Positions 50,919-58,516 of a DNA stretch of 64,000 bases are shown in pieces. Below the pieces are notes generated by a model. That model did no database searches. It saw nothing but the letters and a program-made list of their open reading frames with translations, and was not told where the DNA came from. Location of the stretch: positions 1-64,000 of the forward strand of contig DAICYC010000002.1 of the NCBI GenBank assembly GCA_027311865.1. Reading direction: 5' to 3'. The number at the start of each line of letters is the position of its first letter. The first letter of the stretch is position 1. The DNA comes from Candidatus Saccharimonadota bacterium. GTDB taxonomy: Bacteria > Patescibacteriota > Saccharimonadia > Saccharimonadales > Saccharimonadaceae. A program made the translations under genes and the position numbers.

Positions 50919-51826
50919 CCGTCGCTGTGAAACTTTTCGTAAACTTCGCGTAAGTGTTCATCGGTAACGTGGGTATAGACCTGCGTCGTGCTGATATTGC
51001 TATGTCCGAGCATGCTTTGAACGCTTCGAATATCGGCGCCATTCATCAGTAAGTCGGTCGCAAAGCTGTGACGCATCGTATGAGGGCTGACGTGTTTCGT
51101 GATGCCGGCTAGACGGGCATATTTTGATATCATTCGTTGAATACTCCGAGCCGTCAGTCGGCGATAATCACCAGAGGTGGTGGCTTCGTTGTTGCGGCTG
51201 TAGCTTAAAAATAGCGCCGGCAGACTGTCATCTCTGGCGTCGAGGTAGCGGTTGACCCAGTCGGCGGCCGTTTGGCTGATAAAGACCGGGCGATCCTTTT
51301 GGCCTTTTCCCCGAACCATGAATTCACGTCGTTTGGTGTTGACGTGATCGCGATCGAGATTGACCAGTTCCGATACCCGTAGGCCACTAGAGAAGAGTAG
51401 TTCGATGATGGCTCGATCACGCAAGCCAGCTTCGGCTGTCAGATCAATATTGCTCAGCAGCCGTTCAACTTCGTCGTAGTGAAGAAAGGTGACTTGCTTG
51501 CGACTAATTTTCGGTAGGATAATTTTATCGGGAGCTAGGCTGTCGATGTCGCGCGAAGACAAGTATTTCAAAAAGCCACGCAGGGCAATTAGGTGGTAGG
51601 CTTGAGTAATTGTCGCCAGTTCGTCGCCGGCTGGATTTTTATAACGATTGAGCCACAAACGATATTTTCTAACCATTTCGCTATCAATCTTATCGACTGT
51701 GATATCGCCGGCAAACTCGACTAATCGTTCCAAATAGAGTCGATAGTTTTCGGCTGTCTTGGCCGAGCGACCGCCCTCAACTTCGAGGTGTTCGATGAAA
51801 TCTAAAATCAGCTCACTGAGAAACAT
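50915..51826 (-). CDS. Tyrosine recombinase XerC/XerD
   Basis: 303 aa. N-terminal SAM-like core-binding domain (FLSELILDFIEHLEVEGGRSAKTAENYRLYL, split FLSELILDFIEHLEVEGG and RSAKTAENYRLYL), then the catalytic set: Arg in SGLRVSELVNL, Lys in GKGQKDRPV, HTMRHSFATDLL, LGHSNISTTQ and the nucleophile Tyr in VYTHV. Likely the chromosome dimer resolvase working with FtsK; only one Xer is seen in the window. ATG lies 6 nt from a minus-strand TACAAT within a 36-bp divergent gap shared with uppP. Confidence 0.93.
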   Translation of the reverse strand: MFLSELILDFIEHLEVEGGRSAKTAENYRLYLERLVEFAGDITVDKIDSEMVRKYRLWLNRYKNPAGDELATITQAYHLIALRGFLKYLSSRDIDSLAPDKIILPKISRKQVTFLHYDEVERLLSNIDLTAEAGLRDRAIIELLFSSGLRVSELVNLDRDHVNTKRREFMVRGKGQKDRPVFISQTAADWVNRYLDARDDSLPALFLSYSRNNEATTSGDYRRLTARSIQRMISKYARLAGITKHVSPHTMRHSFATDLLMNGADIRSVQSMLGHSNISTTQVYTHVTDEHLREVYEKFHSDG

Positions 51827-51832
51827 AACCTC

Positions 51833-51838
51833 ATTGTA
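51833..51838 (-). promoter_or_regulatory. -10 element of the leaderless Xer gene
   Basis: Minus-strand TACAAT ends exactly 6 nt before the ATG at 51826. Confidence 0.66.
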
Positions 51839-51850
51839 TTACACATCTGG

Positions 51851-51856
51851 TAAAAT
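51851..51856 (+). promoter_or_regulatory. -10 element of leaderless uppP
   Basis: TAAAAT ends exactly 6 nt before the GTG start at 51863. Confidence 0.64.
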
Positions 51857-51862
51857 GGGGCA

Positions 51863-52651
51863 GTGGACTATGTAATAGGCATTATTCTCGGACTGATTCA
51901 GGGCTTGACGGAGTTCATTCCGATTAGTAGCTCTGGTCATCTGGTGATTGCTCAGACATTCCTGTTGGGGGCTTCAGATCACCTGCTATTAGAATTTTTG
52001 AATATTGGCACCATGCTGGCCTTGTTTGTGTACTTTCGTCGCCGAATTATTCAGATTATAAGAGATATTTTGTTTGAAAAAGACTACCGTTTACTTCGCA
52101 ACGTTATTTTGACGTCGGTGCCGGCCGGGATCATTGGTTTTGTTTTTGCCGATTATATTGCCGGAGCAGCCTTTTTTGGCAGCGCGGTGGTCGTGGTGTT
52201 CACTCTAGCTATCGTCGGCGCCATCATGATTATCATTGAGAAGTTGCCACGCGCCAGCGATGTCGCCGATGGAGCGGAGTTGAGGCCATCTCGGGCCCTG
52301 GGCGTCGGCTTGGCTCAAGCCCTAGCGCTCATACCAGGAGTGTCTCGCTCGGGTTCGACAATCGTCGCCGGACGCCTGATGGGCCTGCCGCCAGCTGCCG
52401 CCGCTGAATATAGTTTTCTGGCTTCGCTACCAATTATGCTCGGAGTTACAGCAAAAGTAATTTTGACGGATACTGATTACATGCTAACTCACGGTGGCAC
52501 CTTGTTGGTGGCCAATTTGGCGGCTTTCCTGAGTGGACTACTGGCGGTTGGCTTTCTGATGCGCTATCTGTCGAAGCACTCATTAGCAGTCTTTGGCTGG
52601 TACCGAATTGGTCTGGCTGTCGTTTTGGCAGCAGTGCTTTTGTTACAATAG
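51863..52651 (+). CDS. uppP: Undecaprenyl-diphosphate phosphatase
   Basis: Recycles the lipid carrier for peptidoglycan and surface glycan assembly. 262 aa, about eight TM helices. Signature motifs GLTEFIPISSSGHLV and LIPGVSRSGSTIVAGRLMGLP are present. The GTG start is supported by the TAAAAT hexamer 6 nt upstream and by the family start (DYVIGIILGLIQGLTEF). It precedes ndk by 18 nt. Confidence 0.95.
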   Translation: MDYVIGIILGLIQGLTEFIPISSSGHLVIAQTFLLGASDHLLLEFLNIGTMLALFVYFRRRIIQIIRDILFEKDYRLLRNVILTSVPAGIIGFVFADYIAGAAFFGSAVVVVFTLAIVGAIMIIIEKLPRASDVADGAELRPSRALGVGLAQALALIPGVSRSGSTIVAGRLMGLPPAAAAEYSFLASLPIMLGVTAKVILTDTDYMLTHGGTLLVANLAAFLSGLLAVGFLMRYLSKHSLAVFGWYRIGLAVVLAAVLLLQ

Positions 52652-52669
52652 ATTAAATAAGGAGTATTC

Positions 52670-53176
52670 ATGGCTACACACATTCAACGTACACTGATTT
52701 TATTCAAGCCTGACGCCGTCCAGCGCGGAGTCGTAGGCGAGATTTTGACCCGTTTCGAGCGAGTCGGTCTAAAAATCATTGGCACCAAAATGATTGCCCC
52801 GGATCGTGAACATTACTACAAGCACTATGAAGAAATTGGTCACGTCATCAGTCGTCGCGGCGAGAACACGTTTAATAACGTCGTCGCGCTCATGACGCAA
52901 GGTCCAGTTATTGCGATGGTCCTGGAGGGAGTTGAGGCGATTGAACTAGTCCGCAAGTTGGTTGGTTCAACTGAGCCGAAAACGGCTGCCCCCGGAACGA
53001 TACGAGGCGACTTTTCGCACATGAGCTTCGGTTACGGTGATGAAACCAATAAGGGTATCCCTAACTTGATTCACGCTTCGAGCGACGCCGATGACGCCGA
53101 AAAGGAAGTCGCTCACTGGTTCAGCGAGCAAGAGCTGTACGATTATAGTGTTTTGCATGAGAAGTACACCAGGTAA
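52670..53176 (+). CDS. ndk: Nucleoside diphosphate kinase
   Basis: Exchanges gamma-phosphates between NTPs and NDPs. 168 aa, about 20-25 longer than E. coli Ndk because of an insert after the GxTxPxxAxPGTIRGDF region (HMSFGYGDETNKGIP) and a longer C-terminus. Active-site His lies in NLIHASSDADDAEKEVAHWF. TLILFKPDAVQRGVVGEIL is the family start. AAGGAG precedes the ATG. Confidence 0.94.
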   Translation: MATHIQRTLILFKPDAVQRGVVGEILTRFERVGLKIIGTKMIAPDREHYYKHYEEIGHVISRRGENTFNNVVALMTQGPVIAMVLEGVEAIELVRKLVGSTEPKTAAPGTIRGDFSHMSFGYGDETNKGIPNLIHASSDADDAEKEVAHWFSEQELYDYSVLHEKYTR

Positions 53177-53270
53177 TTGATCGAAGTTGTTTTCTGGTGC
53201 TGGCTGCGTCGCTTCGCGACCGTGGAGGCATTAGTCTGGCCGGCGTGAAGCTAGCGAGCAAATTTCCTGC

Positions 53271-53276
53271 TACAAT
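53271..53276 (+). promoter_or_regulatory. -10 element of tRNA-Arg
   Basis: TACAAT ends 8 nt before the first base of the tRNA; the predicted transcript starts 1-2 nt upstream of the mature 5' end. Confidence 0.62.
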
Positions 53277-53284
53277 AACACTAT

Positions 53285-53361
53285 GCCCCGGTAGCTCAAC
53301 TGGATAGAGCAGATCCGTCCTAAGGATAAGGTTATAGGTTCGACTCCTGTCCGGGGTACCA
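53285..53361 (+). tRNA. tRNA-Arg (CCU)
   Basis: Cloverleaf: acceptor GCCCCGG/CCGGGGT with a G-U end pair, D arm GCTC/GAGC, anticodon loop GTCCTAA with anticodon CCU, T arm ATAGG-TTCGACT-CCTGT, discriminator A, and an encoded CCA. No terminator separates it from the PH-domain gene 32 nt downstream, so the tRNA is probably cut out of a longer mRNA. Confidence 0.93.
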
Positions 53362-53393
53362 AGTGTATTTATTTAGATTAAGGAGTCGATCAA

Positions 53394-53966
53394 GTGGCGA
53401 AGAAAGTATCGAAAGAATCGGCCGTCGTCGCTTTCGAAGGTCAACGGCCAGGCGAAGAAGTGTTATTTGTGTTTCGACGACATATTATCGCTATGCGCAA
53501 GGGCTTTTACTTATTGCTGATTCCTTTCGCCCTAACATCAATTCCGCCGCTGATTTGGCAAGATAATCTCGAGTTATTTTTATTACCACTCGGGGGCTTT
53601 ATACTCGGCTTGATTATGTTCTTTTATCACTTCATGATGTGGTATTTTACGATTTTTATCGTTTCGACCGAGCGTATCCGTCAAATCACCCAGCACGGCT
53701 TCTTCGGAACCGATGTCGTTGAGCTGCGACTGTCAAAGATTCAGAACATAAGCTATAATATACCTGGATTCACCGGTGAGATATTTAGATTTGGAACCAT
53801 TGTGATTCAGACTTTTGTCGGTGACTTGGTGATCCGTAATGTCGAGCATCCGGAAAAGATTTACTATAAGTTGCAAGACGCTGTTGCCCAGGCAATCGGC
53901 CAACAAGGAGATTATGAAGAAGATTTTCCAGAAGAGACAAGCCAAGCAGCCGCCCGAGAAAGTTGA
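53394..53966 (+). CDS. Membrane protein with bacterial PH-like domain
   Basis: 190 aa. Two close TM helices (GFYLLLIPFALTSIPPLIW and LFLLPLGGFILGLIMFFYHFMMWYF) are followed by a bPH2-type domain: FIVSTERIRQITQHGFFGTDVVELRLSKIQNISYNIPGF (split FIVSTERIRQITQHGFFG and TDVVELRLSKIQNISYN), a pattern of YdbS/YvcB-like proteins. The GTG start has AAGGAG upstream. Its end overlaps the foldase gene by 53 nt. Role unknown; such proteins often sit at the membrane in stress or secretion contexts. Confidence 0.85.
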   Translation: MAKKVSKESAVVAFEGQRPGEEVLFVFRRHIIAMRKGFYLLLIPFALTSIPPLIWQDNLELFLLPLGGFILGLIMFFYHFMMWYFTIFIVSTERIRQITQHGFFGTDVVELRLSKIQNISYNIPGFTGEIFRFGTIVIQTFVGDLVIRNVEHPEKIYYKLQDAVAQAIGQQGDYEEDFPEETSQAAARES

Positions 53967-54975
53967 GCGGATTACTAACGACACCTTGGCGCAGCACCGT
54001 GAACAAGTCCTAGCTGGCGGTCGACGATTCAAGTATCCGGTTCAATACGCGCGTCACAAGCTAGTTATCAACGCGATTTTGATTGGTGTCGGTGCCGTGA
54101 TCGCCCTGCTGGTCATCGGTTGGTGGCTGTTGTATCCAGCCCAAAATACCTCGGAGTTTATGTATCGAATCACCCGAGTGATTCCAGTGCCTGTCGCGTC
54201 AGTTGATGGTTACCCGGTCCGCTATAGCGATTACTTGATGAAATATCGAAGTTCGATGCATTACTTGGTTGAAAAAGAGCGAGTTAATCCATCGACGGAA
54301 GATGGTCAGCGTCAATCGGACTTCGTCAAAACCGAAGCAATGAAAGACGCCGTGGCTGATGCGTACGCTGCCAAGCTTGCCAAGGAGCGTGATATCGCCG
54401 TGACCGATGCCGAGCTAGAGCAGTTCTTGACTCAACAGCGCTACATGAGCGATGGTGAAGTGTCGGAACGAGCGCACGAAACGGTTGTGCGTGACTATTA
54501 CGGTTGGTCACCTGAAGAGTATCGTGAAGCTATGAAGAACAAGTTGCTTCGTCAGAAAGTAACCTATGCGATTGACGACCAGGCTAATCAACTCCGCGAT
54601 CAAGTGTCTGAACGCATCAAGGGTGGTGAAAAGGACTTGAATAAGATTGTCGAACAACTAGGCGGTGATGACAGTCAAAAGATACGTTTCGAAAGTTTAG
54701 ACTGGTTGCCACGTAGTAATCAAGACGGCGGTGTGACCGAAGCGGCGGCCAAGCTGGTACCGGGTCAAATCTCCGACGCCATACGATCGACGACTGGCGA
54801 AGGATACTATTTCGTCAAGCTGCTCGAGCGAAACGATTCACGAGTCAAATACGAGTTCATTCAGATTCCGCTGACCAAGTTTGTGGCCGACCTGAAGCAG
54901 GCTAGCGAACAACAAACTGATACGTACATCGATCTACCGGTCATTGAGAACCCGGCGCAACAACGACAACAATAG
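53914..54975 (+). CDS. Membrane-anchored SurA/PrsA-like foldase
   Basis: 353 aa from the ATG at 53914, selected for its AAGGAG; the track start at 53839 lies within the PH gene. A basic cytoplasmic part of about 50 residues, one TM (LVINAILIGVGAVIALLVIGWWLLY), then a SurA_N-type helical domain (KTEAMKDAVADAYAAKLAKERDIAVTDAEL, split KTEAMKDAVADAYAAK and LAKERDIAVTDAEL) and a parvulin-like PPIase core with GLDWLPRS-like FESLDWLPRS and GEGYYFVKLLERND. Catalytic parvulin residues are poorly kept, so it may be chiefly a chaperone for exported proteins such as pilins. SodA follows by 15 nt. Confidence 0.82.
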   Translation: MKKIFQKRQAKQPPEKVERITNDTLAQHREQVLAGGRRFKYPVQYARHKLVINAILIGVGAVIALLVIGWWLLYPAQNTSEFMYRITRVIPVPVASVDGYPVRYSDYLMKYRSSMHYLVEKERVNPSTEDGQRQSDFVKTEAMKDAVADAYAAKLAKERDIAVTDAELEQFLTQQRYMSDGEVSERAHETVVRDYYGWSPEEYREAMKNKLLRQKVTYAIDDQANQLRDQVSERIKGGEKDLNKIVEQLGGDDSQKIRFESLDWLPRSNQDGGVTEAAAKLVPGQISDAIRSTTGEGYYFVKLLERNDSRVKYEFIQIPLTKFVADLKQASEQQTDTYIDLPVIENPAQQRQQ

Positions 54976-54990
54976 GGGAGGAGACGAGCC

Positions 54991-55590
54991 ATGTATAGCT
55001 TGCCGCAACTACCATACAGTTACGAGGCTCTTGAGCCAGTTATCAGTCGCGAGATTATGCGGCTTCACCACGCGGGCCATCATCAAGCCTATGTCGATAA
55101 GCTCAATCAGGCCCTGGCTGGGCAGCCCGATGAACTTAAGGACCGACCATTAGTCCAGTTGCTAGCTGGTATCGATGAGTTGCCAAATTCGATTCGAACT
55201 GCCGTTCGCAATAACGGCGGTGGACACTATAATCACTCATTATTTTGGCAGGTGATGTCACCAAATGGCGGCGGTGAACCAGTCGGTAAACTGGCTCAAG
55301 CAATTGAACAAAAATATAGTTCATTCGCCGCTTTTAAAGCCCAATTTACAGAGGCGGCGACTGGTCTGTTTGGTAGTGGCTGGGTTTGGTTAACGGCTGA
55401 TTTGTCGATCGAGACTAGTCCGAATCAGGACTCACCAATTATGAACGGCGCGGCCGAGCCATTACTTGGTTTGGATGTTTGGGAGCACGCTTATTATTTG
55501 GATTACAAGAATAAACGGGCTGACTATATTGAGGCCTGGTGGGATGTCATCGACTGGGAGTTCGTGGCGGAACGTTTCCAGGCTAAATAA
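54991..55590 (+). CDS. sodA: Superoxide dismutase, Mn/Fe family (Mn-like)
   Basis: 199 aa. Metal ligands: His in REIMRLHHAGHHQAYV, His in GGHYNHSLFW, and Asp/His in LDVWEHAYYLDY. The residues GGGHYNH and NQDSP (Gln in the second shell from the C-terminal half) are those of Mn-type enzymes; Fe-types usually carry the Gln in the first half. No signal peptide, so it is cytosolic. GGGGAGGAG gives strong translation. It is the last gene of the tRNA-Arg/PH/foldase run. Confidence 0.95.
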   Translation: MYSLPQLPYSYEALEPVISREIMRLHHAGHHQAYVDKLNQALAGQPDELKDRPLVQLLAGIDELPNSIRTAVRNNGGGHYNHSLFWQVMSPNGGGEPVGKLAQAIEQKYSSFAAFKAQFTEAATGLFGSGWVWLTADLSIETSPNQDSPIMNGAAEPLLGLDVWEHAYYLDYKNKRADYIEAWWDVIDWEFVAERFQAK

Positions 55591-55593
55591 AAA

Positions 55594-55616
55594 ACTACCC
55601 GCGCTTGTGGGGTAGT
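55594..55616 (-). terminator. Terminator between sodA and tRNA-Asp
   Basis: ACTACCC and GGGTAGT pair over 7 bp; on the minus strand TTTTTTATTT follows, terminating tRNA-Asp. In the plus direction it follows the sodA stop by 4 nt without a T-run. Confidence 0.78.
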
Positions 55617-55629
55617 CATGTAATACTCT

Positions 55630-55707
55630 TGGCGGGCCCGACCGGATTCGAACCGGCGATCTCCTCCGTGACAGGGAGGCGTGATAGGCCAACTTCACTA
55701 CGAGCCC
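55630..55707 (-). tRNA. tRNA-Asp (GUC)
   Basis: Minus-strand cloverleaf: acceptor GGGCTCG/CGGGCCC, anticodon arm CCTCC-CTGTCAC-GGAGG with anticodon GUC, T arm GCCGG-TTCGAAT-CCGGT, discriminator G and encoded CCA. Its promoter is TTGATT-N17-TAAAAT (-10 at 55736-55741). Confidence 0.95.
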
Positions 55708-55735
55708 TCGTAGACGCTTTGGCTAAGCTCTCTGG

Positions 55736-55741
55736 ATTTTA
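55736..55741 (-). promoter_or_regulatory. Promoter of tRNA-Asp
   Basis: Minus-strand TAAAAT preceded by TGC, with TTGATT (55759-55764) exactly 17 nt upstream: one of the most complete promoters in the window. Confidence 0.7.
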
Positions 55742-55800
55742 GCAGTTTTCGTCCTTTGAATCAATAGCCTGGTGGCTGTATTTGCTTGGTCTGGCTATGG

Positions 55801-55806
55801 TATAAT
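55801..55806 (+). promoter_or_regulatory. -10 element of tRNA-Thr
   Basis: TATAAT preceded by TGG (extended -10) lies 18 nt before the tRNA 5' end. Confidence 0.65.
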
Positions 55807-55824
55807 CACAGGAGTAGGGATGAC

Positions 55825-55900
55825 GCCGCTATAGCTCAGCTGGTAGAGCGGCGCTTTCGTAAAGCGTAGGTCTCCGGTTCAATCCCGGATAGCGGCTCCA
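55825..55900 (+). tRNA. tRNA-Thr (CGU)
   Basis: Cloverleaf: acceptor GCCGCTA/TAGCGGC, anticodon arm GCGCT-TTCGTAA-AGCGT with anticodon CGU, T arm TCCGG-TTCAATC-CCGGA, discriminator U73 and encoded CCA. The U73 discriminator fits the UGGA of the T-box-like element before thrS. A protein gene begins 19 nt downstream without a terminator. Confidence 0.94.
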
Positions 55901-55919
55901 TACGACTAAACCACACGAT

Positions 55920-56297
55920 ATGCTAAATAAAATTACCACCTCACTCAAGCAACTTTTTACTAATCGCTATTTAACGACATTAGCTATCGTTATGATTCTG
56001 TTAGCGTTAGCAAATTTGATTTATATCGTGCTAACGGTCCAGCCATCGGAGCTTCAGCTTGTCGCTCATTACACAGCCTTCGGTATCACGAATTTATACC
56101 GTGACCAGTGGATTTATTTATGGGGCTTTGGTCTGTTCGGCCTATTAGTTGCTTTTTTCCATATCGGTTTGTCGATTAAAGTCTACATCGCCAAGGGGCA
56201 TCCGCTAGCCCTGATGATCGCTTGGCTGGGCATTGCCATCATCGTGTTTGCCTGGATTATGGCCTTTTCTATTATCAATGTTTGGTCACCACTCTAG
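55920..56297 (+). CDS. Orphan three-TM membrane protein
   Basis: 125 aa with three hydrophobic helices (YLTTLAIVMILLALANLIYIVL, WIYLWGFGLFGLLVAFFHIGL, LALMIAWLGIAIIVFAWIMAF). No ribosome binding site; the ATG is 19 nt after tRNA-Thr, so tRNA processing would leave a very short leader. It is 4 nt from the glycosyltransferase and may be a small partner of it. Family unknown. Confidence 0.8.
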   Translation: MLNKITTSLKQLFTNRYLTTLAIVMILLALANLIYIVLTVQPSELQLVAHYTAFGITNLYRDQWIYLWGFGLFGLLVAFFHIGLSIKVYIAKGHPLALMIAWLGIAIIVFAWIMAFSIINVWSPL

Positions 56298-56301
56298 AGC
56301 G

Positions 56302-57957
56302 ATGGCCGACTTTGAACTGCCACTAGGTAAGCGAACGCGGTTCTATCGATTCTTTGAGATGGTTCCGGCGATCTTTAGCTACGGGGCTTTTATTTTATTG
56401 ATTGTCTTGTCAATAATTTCGCCACTTTGGGCAGCCATCTATACACTTATCATCATCACGACCATGTTAGTGAAGGCGATTGGTATCGTTTATCACACGA
56501 TTCGTGGTCATCAACGTCTCGAAAAGGCTATGCGAATTGACTGGCTGGGGCGATTATCGGATATGGAAAAGCCAAAAGCGGCTTATGTTTATAGACGAGA
56601 TGAGCCAACTAATTCTTATGGTGCTTTGCAGCATGTCGAGAACCTCAGGTTGGCCGCGGCCGACCCGGAGGCCTTTCCGAAGCCATCGTCGCTGTATCAA
56701 CTGGTGATCGTCGCGGCTTATAATGAAGACTATGAAATTATTGAACCGACAATCCAATCGGTAGCCGATTCACACTACGACGCCAAGCAGATGGTCGTGG
56801 CGTTAGCCTATGAGGAGAGGGGTGGGCTTGCGATGGAGCAGACGGCCCGTCGTCTCGAAGCGCACTTCAAGGGGGTTTTTGCTGATTTTGTTATCGTCAA
56901 GCATCCGCGTGATTTGCCGAATGAAGTTGTCGGCAAGGGTGGCAACATTACCTACGCCGGCAAGCAGATGCAGGCGTGGTTCGATGATCGAAAGATTAAT
57001 TATCGAGACGTAATCGTGACGACGCTTGATTCCGATAATCGCCCGCACCCGTCGTATTTTGCTTATACGACTTATGAATTTGTCGTTAACGAAGATCGTA
57101 AGCACCTGGCCTATCAACCGATTGCCTTATTCTTTAATAACATCTGGGATGCTCCGGCTCCGATGCGGGTGGTGGCGACCGGCAATACTTTTTGGAATAT
57201 CATCAGTGCTATGCGCCCGCATATTTTGCGGAATTTTGCTTCGCACTCGCAGCCGATGGAGGCTTTGGTGGAGATGGATTGGTGGAGTACCCGGACGGTT
57301 GTCGAAGACGGTCATCAGTTCTGGCGCAGCTACTTTTACTTTAACGGTAATTATTCGGTTCATCCGGTGTATATTCCGATTTACCAGGATGCGGTCATGG
57401 ATGTTACCTACACCAAGACACTCAAGGCTCAGTTCGTTCAACTTCGCCGTTGGATGTACGGCGCATCCGATATTCCTTATATCGCCTCGCACATCTTTAA
57501 AAAGAAGCGGACCGTACCATTCTGGCCGGCCTTCGTGTGGTTTGTGCGGGCACTTGACGGCTACGTCACGGCGGCTAGCGTTTCGATTATTGTGGCCTTT
57601 GGTGGCTGGGTACCGCTATTCATTAACAGTGAAGCCTACAACAACGTTGTTGCTCATCAACTACCAGACGCCATCAGTGTGATTCAACGGATCGCGTTGA
57701 TTGGTCTATTGGTGATGGTCTTCTTGGCTTTAAAGATGCTGCCGCCGCGGCCAGCACGCTACAAGCGACATCGCAATATATTCATGGTCCTTCAGTGGGT
57801 TCTGATGCCAGTGGCTGCCATCGTCTACTTGTCGTTTGCGGCGCTCAACGCACAGGCTCGCTTGTTCGCCGGTAAGTACCTGACCAAATTCGACGTTACC
57901 ACTAAAGCGACTGTTGCTCAGCAGGAACTGGCGAAAAAGAAAAAGTCAGCTGCCTAG
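56302..57957 (+). CDS. Family 2 membrane glycosyltransferase (processive type)
   Basis: 551 aa from the ATG at 56302; the track start at 56233 lies in the previous gene. Two N-terminal TM helices, then a GT-A domain with LVIVAAYNED, TTLDSDNRPH (DxD type), TVVEDGHQFWR (catalytic ED) and QLRRW (the QxxRW motif of processive enzymes), then four C-terminal TM helices. Such enzymes polymerise or transfer sugars at the membrane for surface polysaccharide. The acceptor is unknown. Ends in a Lys-rich tail before a terminator. Confidence 0.9.
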   Translation: MADFELPLGKRTRFYRFFEMVPAIFSYGAFILLIVLSIISPLWAAIYTLIIITTMLVKAIGIVYHTIRGHQRLEKAMRIDWLGRLSDMEKPKAAYVYRRDEPTNSYGALQHVENLRLAAADPEAFPKPSSLYQLVIVAAYNEDYEIIEPTIQSVADSHYDAKQMVVALAYEERGGLAMEQTARRLEAHFKGVFADFVIVKHPRDLPNEVVGKGGNITYAGKQMQAWFDDRKINYRDVIVTTLDSDNRPHPSYFAYTTYEFVVNEDRKHLAYQPIALFFNNIWDAPAPMRVVATGNTFWNIISAMRPHILRNFASHSQPMEALVEMDWWSTRTVVEDGHQFWRSYFYFNGNYSVHPVYIPIYQDAVMDVTYTKTLKAQFVQLRRWMYGASDIPYIASHIFKKKRTVPFWPAFVWFVRALDGYVTAASVSIIVAFGGWVPLFINSEAYNNVVAHQLPDAISVIQRIALIGLLVMVFLALKMLPPRPARYKRHRNIFMVLQWVLMPVAAIVYLSFAALNAQARLFAGKYLTKFDVTTKATVAQQELAKKKKSAA

Positions 57958-57983
57958 TTTATCAAAACTTTACCGGGAATATA

Positions 57984-58015
57984 GAAATCCCCGAACCGTA
58001 GTGGTCGGGGATTTC
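57984..58015. terminator. Hairpin terminator after the GT2 gene
   Basis: GAAATCCCCGA and TCGGGGATTTC make a perfect 11-bp stem around a 10-nt loop; GTTTGC follows on the plus strand, and TATAT/TTC on the minus. It separates the glycosyltransferase from the convergent 41-codon gene. Confidence 0.7.
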
Positions 58016-58053
58016 GTTTGCTTGATCAGCGTGACGTAGCGAAGGGCGGACGA

Positions 58054-58179
58054 TTAAATCGTACGTTCGCGGACGTCGCGTTTGATTTCGCGCAGCGTCT
58101 TGTTGTATTCGAACGACAACGCGAAGCGATCAAGCGCAGTCGGTTTTTGTGTCTGTTCAATCTGTTCTTTGTGACGCAT
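58054..58179 (-). CDS. 41-aa leaderless small protein, function unknown
   Basis: Not in the ORF track because of its size. The frame starts MRHKEQIEQTQKPTALDRF and ends LREIKRDVRERTI: charged, amphipathic, probably one or two helices, no TM. Support comes from TGCTAATAT (extended -10) ending exactly 6 nt before the ATG, the same geometry as other leaderless genes here, and from an uninterrupted frame in a 390-bp gap that otherwise holds only a terminator. Codon use is like the neighbours. Could be a small regulator or RNA-binding peptide, but nothing shows this. Confidence 0.6.
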   Translation of the reverse strand: MRHKEQIEQTQKPTALDRFALSFEYNKTLREIKRDVRERTI

Positions 58180-58185
58180 ACTTAC

Positions 58186-58191
58186 ATATTA
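58186..58191 (-). promoter_or_regulatory. -10 element of the 41-aa gene
   Basis: Minus-strand TAATAT with TGC before it, ending 6 nt before the ATG at 58179. Confidence 0.5.
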
Positions 58192-58312
58192 GCATAAACA
58201 CTATAAATTGTCAATAGAACAGGTGTCGCGCCGTGATATCGTCTGTGATATACAAAGTCTGTTTCAATTCACAAAGTGATGGTGGAAAAGTCGTGGCCGA
58301 CTGTGGGCAAAT

Positions 58313-58333
58313 AAAAAACCGCCGCTAACGGCG
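58313..58333 (-). terminator. Terminator of tRNA-Val
   Basis: Minus strand CGCCG-TTAG-CGGCG followed by GTTTTTTATTT, 17 nt after the tRNA 3' end. The stretch 58192-58312 holds nothing else that I can identify. Confidence 0.78.
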
Positions 58334-58350
58334 ATCTGGTTGGTTCAATC

Positions 58351-58427
58351 TGGTGGGTCCTAGAGGGCTCGAACCTCTCACCTCCACAACGTCAATGTGG
58401 CGCTCTAGCCAAATGAGCTAAGGACCC
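58351..58427 (-). tRNA. tRNA-Val (GAC)
   Basis: Minus-strand cloverleaf: acceptor GGGTCCT/AGGACCC, D arm GCTC/GAGC, anticodon arm CCACA-TTGACGT-TGTGG with anticodon GAC, T arm GAGAGG/CCTCT, discriminator A and encoded CCA. A candidate -10 TATCAT with TGC before it lies at 58447-58452. Confidence 0.94.
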
Positions 58428-58502
58428 AGACTGGTGAACTTAGATAATGATAGCACCCTGACGGCTTTGGTGCAAGCTAATGACAGTGGTGGAGGGGAGT
58501 GC

Positions 58503-58508
58503 TATAAT
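58503..58508 (+). promoter_or_regulatory. -10 element of the thrS leader
   Basis: TATAAT 192 nt before the thrS ATG; transcription would start near 58515 and produce a structured leader of about 185 nt. Confidence 0.65.
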
Positions 58509-58516
58509 CAAATCAA

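Noticed and set aside
53208-53220. Hairpin GTCGC-TTC-GCGAC as ndk terminator
   Set aside because: Stem of 5 bp with no T-run; too weak to call.
57026-57682. 218-aa ORF in another frame inside the glycosyltransferase
   Set aside because: Shadow frame; Arg/Leu/Trp-rich composition, no start signals, and the GT2 motifs are in the other frame.
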